In this document: piece after piece, positions 6,276 through 9,653 of the stretch
How positions within the stretch are numbered: position 1 is the first letter of the stretch
Layout of the letters: every line of letters begins with the position of its first letter
Translations under genes and position numbers: made by a program
Notes under the pieces: model-generated
Told to the model about the DNA's origin: nothing
Databases searched by the model: none
The model's input: only the letters and a program-made list of their open reading frames with translations
NCBI GenBank assembly: GCA_003551805.1
Contig: PUNR01000264.1
Coordinates: forward strand, 1-9,653
Origin: Loktanella sp.
GTDB taxonomy: Bacteria > Pseudomonadota > Alphaproteobacteria > Rhodobacterales > Rhodobacteraceae
Direction of reading: 5' to 3'
Length of the DNA stretch: 9,653 bases

Positions 6276-6815
6276 TCAGGTGCGCCAGAACGGCCAGATG
6301 CGCCCGAAGACACCATCACGCAGAATGACTGCGTGATGGAGGGCAGCGCCAATATGCAGCGCCAAAACGGCCAGCAGGACGAAGCGCCCATAAAAATGCA
6401 GGGTTTTGGCGATTTCCGCCACCGCCTCGTTGCGCGGCAGCAGGGGGTGCAGGCCGATGGCACCCAGACCCTCGATCGGGAAGCCGCCCATCGTGACGCG
6501 GACATAGCCGGTGATCGCCATGAAAAACACCATGACGTAAAGCAGGATATGGGTCAGCCCCGCCGCCTGTTTCTGCCAGCCCGGCATCGTGGCAGGCAAG
6601 GGGGCAGGCGGGTTGGCAAGCCGGTAGCCCAGCCGCAGCACCATCAGCAGAAGGATCACCACGCCGGTATTCTTGTGCAGGATGAACAGCAGGTTTTGTG
6701 TAGACCGGTCCAGCCCTTCGGTCACCATGATGCTGCCCACCGGCAGCATCGCGATAATAACAATCGCCAGCACCCAATGCAGGATGCGTGCAGGGATGCG
6801 GTAGCCGTTTTGCAT
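6276..6815 (-). CDS. Cytochrome b561 (bacterial CybB-like di-heme membrane protein)
   Basis: This 179-residue protein has four predicted transmembrane helices (about 9-31, 43-65, 86-106 and 142-163). His residues are placed as in the bacterial b561 family: His13 in ARILHW, His47 in ILHKNTG, His140 in LHFYG and His154 in LHIGAALHH. The 14-residue spacing of the last pair matches the CybB heme-ligand pattern. Such proteins carry two b-type hemes and move electrons from the quinone pool; some act as superoxide:quinone oxidoreductases. The ATG start is preceded by an excellent ribosome binding site (AAAGGAG, about seven bases upstream). A perfect minus-strand TTGACA lies at 6859-6864. The gene is a single transcription unit, and no partner that would fix its electron donor (catalase, YceI-type protein) is adjacent. 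Confidence 0.93.
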   Translation of the reverse strand: MQNGYRIPARILHWVLAIVIIAMLPVGSIMVTEGLDRSTQNLLFILHKNTGVVILLLMVLRLGYRLANPPAPLPATMPGWQKQAAGLTHILLYVMVFFMAITGYVRVTMGGFPIEGLGAIGLHPLLPRNEAVAEIAKTLHFYGRFVLLAVLALHIGAALHHAVILRDGVFGRIWPFWRT

Positions 6816-6858
6816 GTGCTTTCTCCTTTAGGGGCAGCAAACGTTGGTCGCGCGTTTG

Positions 6859-6888
6859 TGTCAACAGGACAGATGATCGCCGTTGACT
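6859..6888. promoter_or_regulatory. Divergent promoter/operator with GTCAAC-N16-GTTGAC inverted repeat
   Basis: GTCAAC (6860-6865) and GTTGAC (6882-6887) form an inverted repeat in the 89-base gap between the divergent cytochrome b561 and CDP-alcohol phosphatidyltransferase genes. On the minus strand the left arm gives a consensus -35, TTGACA (6864-6859). A weak -10-like TTTGCT (6841-6836) follows after a 17-base spacer. On the plus strand the right arm gives TTGACT (6883-6888), but no good -10 follows before the start codon. The symmetry may reflect paired -35 boxes or a regulator's half-sites. Confidence 0.4.
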
Positions 6889-6904
6889 TGCACCGGGTGA
6901 TGCT

Positions 6905-7696
6905 ATGTCTGGTCATATGGTTGTTACACTTTCACCTGATGCTGGACCTGCAAAGAAAAGACCAAGAGCCCCTGACGCGCTTTTGGCGCGTTTTGCTGTG
7001 CTGGCGCTGGTCAATCTGGGTTTGCTGGCGCTTTTGGTGGTGGGTCTTTTCGGACTACAGGGGCAGGCTGTCTGGCGCGGCGGCGCGCTGGCGGTGACGC
7101 TTTACCTGGGCATGAACGCATTTTTGTTGCGCGGCTTGCTGCGTGATTATCCGCATCAACGGCTGGGCTTGTGCAATATTGTCACCCATTTCCGCGCAAC
7201 ATTGACCGCAGGTCTGGCCGCCGTTTTGCCCAATACCGCCGCACTGTCCCATGATCCCGCACTGGCATGGAGCGTCGTTGCCATCGCCACCATCGCATTA
7301 GCCAGCGACGGGATCGACGGTTGGGCCGCGCGCCGTGCCGGGCTGGTCAGCCGCTTTGGTGCGCGTTTTGACATGGAGGTGGATTCAATCCTTGCCCTGA
7401 TCCTTGCGCTGATCGTCTGGCAAAGCGGCAAGGTAGGTGACTGGGTGATTTTGCTGGGCATTATGCGCTATCTTTACGTCGCAGCCATGTGGGTATGGCC
7501 TTGGCTGAACCGACCGGTGCCGGCACGCTTTAGCGGCAAGCTGGTCTGCGTGATCCAGATCGCGGTGCTGATCGCGCTGGTCGCCCCTGTGGTGACAGGT
7601 ATATGGGCCGTTGGCATCGCGGCAGGGGCGCTGGCGCTGGTGGTATGGTCGTTTGCTGTCGATATCCGCTATCTTTGGGCGCGGCGGGACGCATGA
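6905..7696 (+). CDS. CDP-alcohol phosphatidyltransferase family protein
   Basis: This 263-residue integral membrane protein carries the full CDP-alcohol phosphotransferase signature DGxxARx8Gx3Dx3D, preceded by a further aspartate. Asp135, Asp138-Gly139, Ala142-Arg143, Gly152, Asp156 and Asp160 are all present. The four aspartates bind the metal ions that catalyse transfer of a phospho-substituted diacylglycerol or similar group from CDP to an alcohol. Hydrophobic segments occur at about 28-50, 57-78, 119-133, 162-173, 180-200 and 214-250. The conserved GLCNIVTHFRATLT stretch (88-101) lies before the signature. It is longer than PgsA (about 180-200 residues) because of an extra N-terminal hydrophobic region, so the acceptor alcohol is uncertain. 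The ATG at 6905 has a weak GGGTGA upstream; ATG 6917 is an alternative. Its end overlaps the next gene by ATGA, indicating a functional pair. Confidence 0.92.
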   Translation: MSGHMVVTLSPDAGPAKKRPRAPDALLARFAVLALVNLGLLALLVVGLFGLQGQAVWRGGALAVTLYLGMNAFLLRGLLRDYPHQRLGLCNIVTHFRATLTAGLAAVLPNTAALSHDPALAWSVVAIATIALASDGIDGWAARRAGLVSRFGARFDMEVDSILALILALIVWQSGKVGDWVILLGIMRYLYVAAMWVWPWLNRPVPARFSGKLVCVIQIAVLIALVAPVVTGIWAVGIAAGALALVVWSFAVDIRYLWARRDA

Positions 7697-9327
7697 CGGG
7701 GCTGGCAGGGCGTCTGGCCGGTCTGGCCGTTGCTGCATTTTTGCTGCATCTGGTGGTCATCCAGCCCAATCATCCCAATGCGATGACGTGGGGCGCGCTG
7801 ACATTGGTGCCGCTGGAGCTGCCGGTGATCCTGTTCTTGTTGTTGGCCTGGCCGGGGCGGGCGCGGATTCTGCGTGCGGTGCTGGTGGCGCTGCTGACTC
7901 TGGTCGTGCTGCTGAAAGCGGCCGATTACGCGAATTTCATTGCCTACAACCGCGTGTTCAATCCGGCGACCGATATGGGGCTGATCCGGGCCGCTTATGA
8001 GCTGGGTACCGGTGCTTTGGGGCCAGTGCTTGGTAATCTGGCTGCCTTGGGTGCGCTGCTGGCACCTGTTGCGATTGCCGCGGCTTTGTGGTGGGCGACG
8101 GAGCGCTGGGTCCGGTTGCAGCCACCTGCCGGGTGGTGGGCGGTCTGGCGTGGCGGTTTCGGGGTGCTGACGATTGTGGCGGCAGGCCTGATGGTGGCGC
8201 AGATCGGGGCGGTCAAAGGACAGTGGAGCTTGCCTTACACATCCCCCGGTGCCGCCTTTACCGCGCGGCTGGCCTTTGACCGTGTCGGGCTTTACCGGAT
8301 CACGCAGGCCGAACGCGCCGAGTTTACCCGTGCGGCCGAAAATGACGCCTTCGCTGCCGCCAGCCCTTTGTTCGACCGACTGGGTGGCAGCGATGTGGTG
8401 TTCATCTTTATCGAAAGCTATGGCCGTGCCAGTTTCGACAACCCGCTTTATATCGACACCCACCAAGCCACGCTAGAGGCGGCACAGGCCGAACTGGACG
8501 CCATCGACGGTATCGCCATGCGGTCGGGCTGGATGACCGCGCCGATGATCGGCGGGCAAAGCTGGCTGGCGCATGCCTCCATCGCGTCGGGGATGTGGAT
8601 CAGCAACCAGATCCGCTATCGCGCTTTGCTGGCCAGCCCGCGCAAGACACTGTTCGAACTCGCGACCGAGGCAGGCTATCACACCGCGACCGTGGTGCCC
8701 GCGATCACGCGTGACTGGCCCGAAGGCCCGCGCATCGGGTTCGAGACGATCCTTGCCAAAGACGATCTTGGCTATGAAGGGCTGCCTTTCAACTGGGTCA
8801 CGATGCCCGACCAGTTCACGCTGACCGCCTATGACCGGCTGCTGGCACAAGCGCCGCGCGACGGGCGGCCCCTGTTCGCGGAAATCTCGCTGATTTCGTC
8901 GCATGCGCCTTGGGTGCCGGTGCCGGAGCTGATCGACTGGGACGATGTCGGCGACGGGACGGTGTTCAATGAAATCGCGCAATCGGATGATCCGCCTTCG
9001 GTGGTCTGGCGCGACCATGACCGCGTCCGTGACCAATACCGCAAGGCGGTGGATTATGCGCTGCAAACGACCTTTTCCTATGTGGAACGGCAGCGCGAGG
9101 ATATGCCGCTGTTCATCATTCTGGGCGATCACCAGCCGGCGGAGTTTGTCTCTGGCGGGCCGAGTTTCGATGTGCCGGTGCATGTTGTGGGGCCGGATCA
9201 TCTGGTGGCAATGATCGGCCATTGGGGATGGACGCCGGGGCTGTTGCCGGACGAGGCGCTGCCGGAGTGGTCGATGGATCTGTTCCGAGATCGATTTTTG
9301 CGGGCGTATTCGACGGGGGTGCCGTGA
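7693..9327 (+). CDS. Membrane sulfatase/LtaS-like phosphotransferase (alkaline phosphatase superfamily)
   Basis: This 544-residue protein starts at the ATG overlapping the preceding stop (ATGA, 7693-7696). About five N-terminal membrane segments (roughly 5-22, 36-53, 58-75, 110-134 and 155-172) precede an extracytoplasmic catalytic domain from about residue 230. Visible metal/active-site elements are Glu241 in FIFIESYGR, a probable nucleophile Ser290 in GGQSWLAHAS, His404 in ISSHAPW and Asp479-His480 in ILGDHQP. The layout matches LtaS and related phosphoglycerol or phosphoethanolamine transferases (Glu, Thr nucleophile, Asp-His), except that serine sits at the probable nucleophile position instead of threonine. 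It likely transfers a phospho-head group from a lipid donor to a periplasmic acceptor, or hydrolyses a phosphate or sulfate ester. Co-translation with a CDP-alcohol phosphatidyltransferase supports a lipid head-group role; that is inference. Confidence 0.88.
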   Translation: MTGLAGRLAGLAVAAFLLHLVVIQPNHPNAMTWGALTLVPLELPVILFLLLAWPGRARILRAVLVALLTLVVLLKAADYANFIAYNRVFNPATDMGLIRAAYELGTGALGPVLGNLAALGALLAPVAIAAALWWATERWVRLQPPAGWWAVWRGGFGVLTIVAAGLMVAQIGAVKGQWSLPYTSPGAAFTARLAFDRVGLYRITQAERAEFTRAAENDAFAAASPLFDRLGGSDVVFIFIESYGRASFDNPLYIDTHQATLEAAQAELDAIDGIAMRSGWMTAPMIGGQSWLAHASIASGMWISNQIRYRALLASPRKTLFELATEAGYHTATVVPAITRDWPEGPRIGFETILAKDDLGYEGLPFNWVTMPDQFTLTAYDRLLAQAPRDGRPLFAEISLISSHAPWVPVPELIDWDDVGDGTVFNEIAQSDDPPSVVWRDHDRVRDQYRKAVDYALQTTFSYVERQREDMPLFIILGDHQPAEFVSGGPSFDVPVHVVGPDHLVAMIGHWGWTPGLLPDEALPEWSMDLFRDRFLRAYSTGVP

Positions 9328-9384
9328 CGAGGGTGCGGCAGTGCGGACGAAGTTGCGGTTCGACGCGGCTGCAGCAAGGTCCGC

Positions 9385-9653
9385 TCAACCTATCATGAAC
9401 ACATCATATCGCGTTGTTTTACCAATGATTTGGTGAGTGCATTTCTTAACGCCCTCAATAGGATCAGCCTTAGCGGGCCACTTTAGAACCACTCGTTTAC
9501 GTGCATGTTTGATCGCCAGTAGTACGAGATCAGCAGCGTCATCGTCGGTGCCGACGATCTCGCGGACTTGACGCAAGTTTTGCTTCACCAGTGCTGAATT
9601 TTTTCGTTCAGGGTGCATTGGATCAATCAGAATTGCTTCACTAGGCAATTCAG
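9385..9653 (-). CDS. rsmJ: 16S rRNA (guanine1516-N2)-methyltransferase RsmJ-like (C-terminal part, 5' end outside window)
   Basis: The C-terminal 88 residues of a minus-strand gene are visible; the frame is open to the window edge, so the start lies beyond it. The catalytic motif IV appears as IDPMHP, matching the DPMFP of E. coli RsmJ. It is followed by the family-typical KNSALVKQNLR, EIVGTDDDAADLVLLA and KRVVLKWP segments. The end, TTRYDVFM, corresponds to the RsmJ HRFDIY tail. RsmJ methylates G1516 of 16S rRNA with S-adenosylmethionine. E. coli RsmJ is about 250 residues, so roughly one third is present. The SAM-binding motif I is outside the window. Hand-counted GC is about 48% (9421-9480), 53% (9541-9600) and 42% (9601-9653), against about 65% in neighbours. 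It converges with the sulfatase-like gene across 57 bases. The family match is good; orthology is likely but unproven from a fragment. Confidence 0.8.
   Translation of the reverse strand, partial: ELPSEAILIDPMHPERKNSALVKQNLRQVREIVGTDDDAADLVLLAIKHARKRVVLKWPAKADPIEGVKKCTHQIIGKTTRYDVFMIG

Noticed and set aside
7603..7692. Upstream start for the sulfatase-like protein inside the phosphatidyltransferase gene
   Set aside because: The ATGA overlap start at 7693 leads directly into a first membrane helix. The extension would overlap the previous gene by 94 bases and reads as low-complexity Gly/Arg.
7669..9222. Long minus-strand open frames opposite the sulfatase-like gene
   Set aside because: They are His/Arg/Gln-rich antisense shadows without motifs or ribosome binding sites.
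9343..9384. GCGGAC...GTCCGC inverted repeat as a terminator between convergent genes
   Set aside because: The arms are only 6 bp with a 30-base loop and no T-run, so it could be chance in high-GC sequence.

Overview
The window looks like a chromosomal segment of an alphaproteobacterium of the Rhodobacterales (Roseobacter-type). Hand-counted 60-base samples inside core genes give about 65% GC. The gene content fits: a Hint-domain protein of the kind common in that group, an MltB-type lytic transglycosylase, a b561-type cytochrome, and an intergenic hairpin repeat of a style familiar from these genomes. The genus is not determined. There are no tRNA or rRNA genes, CRISPR arrays or insertion sequences, and no gene-free gap exceeds about 170 bases.

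Region 1 (1-2926, minus strand) is a tightly packed four-gene operon, read right to left: ketoacyl-ACP synthase III-like enzyme, NAD(P)-dependent epimerase/dehydratase (extended SDR), MBL-fold hydrolase, and the first 46 codons of a fourth gene that resembles F390-synthetase-related adenylate-forming enzymes. The junctions are a 2-base gap, a 4-base ATGA overlap and a 10-base overlap. The enzyme classes suggest a small acyl-condensing pathway of unknown product. They parallel, but are not orthologous to, the OleABCD set.

Region 2 (3020-4104, plus strand) is a Hint-domain protein whose reading frame is broken near a GGGG run at 3300-3303. One extra G would join two fragments into a protein of about 361 residues. 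A strong hairpin at 4119-4152 separates it from the convergent next gene.

Region 3 (4171-6815) holds a minus-strand lipoprotein lytic transglycosylase with a C-terminal peptidoglycan-binding domain, a divergent plus-strand endonuclease/exonuclease/phosphatase-family enzyme, and a minus-strand cytochrome b561. The last two converge on a REP-like hairpin element.

Region 4 (6816-9327) begins with a divergent promoter region carrying the inverted repeat GTCAAC-N16-GTTGAC. It continues with a two-gene plus-strand operon: a CDP-alcohol phosphatidyltransferase overlapping by ATGA a membrane sulfatase/LtaS-like phosphotransferase. Together they could make and modify a lipid or transfer a lipid-derived head group.

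Region 5 (9385-9653, minus strand) is the C-terminal third of an RsmJ-like 16S rRNA methyltransferase. It has visibly lower GC (about 42-53% in samples), which suggests it was acquired.
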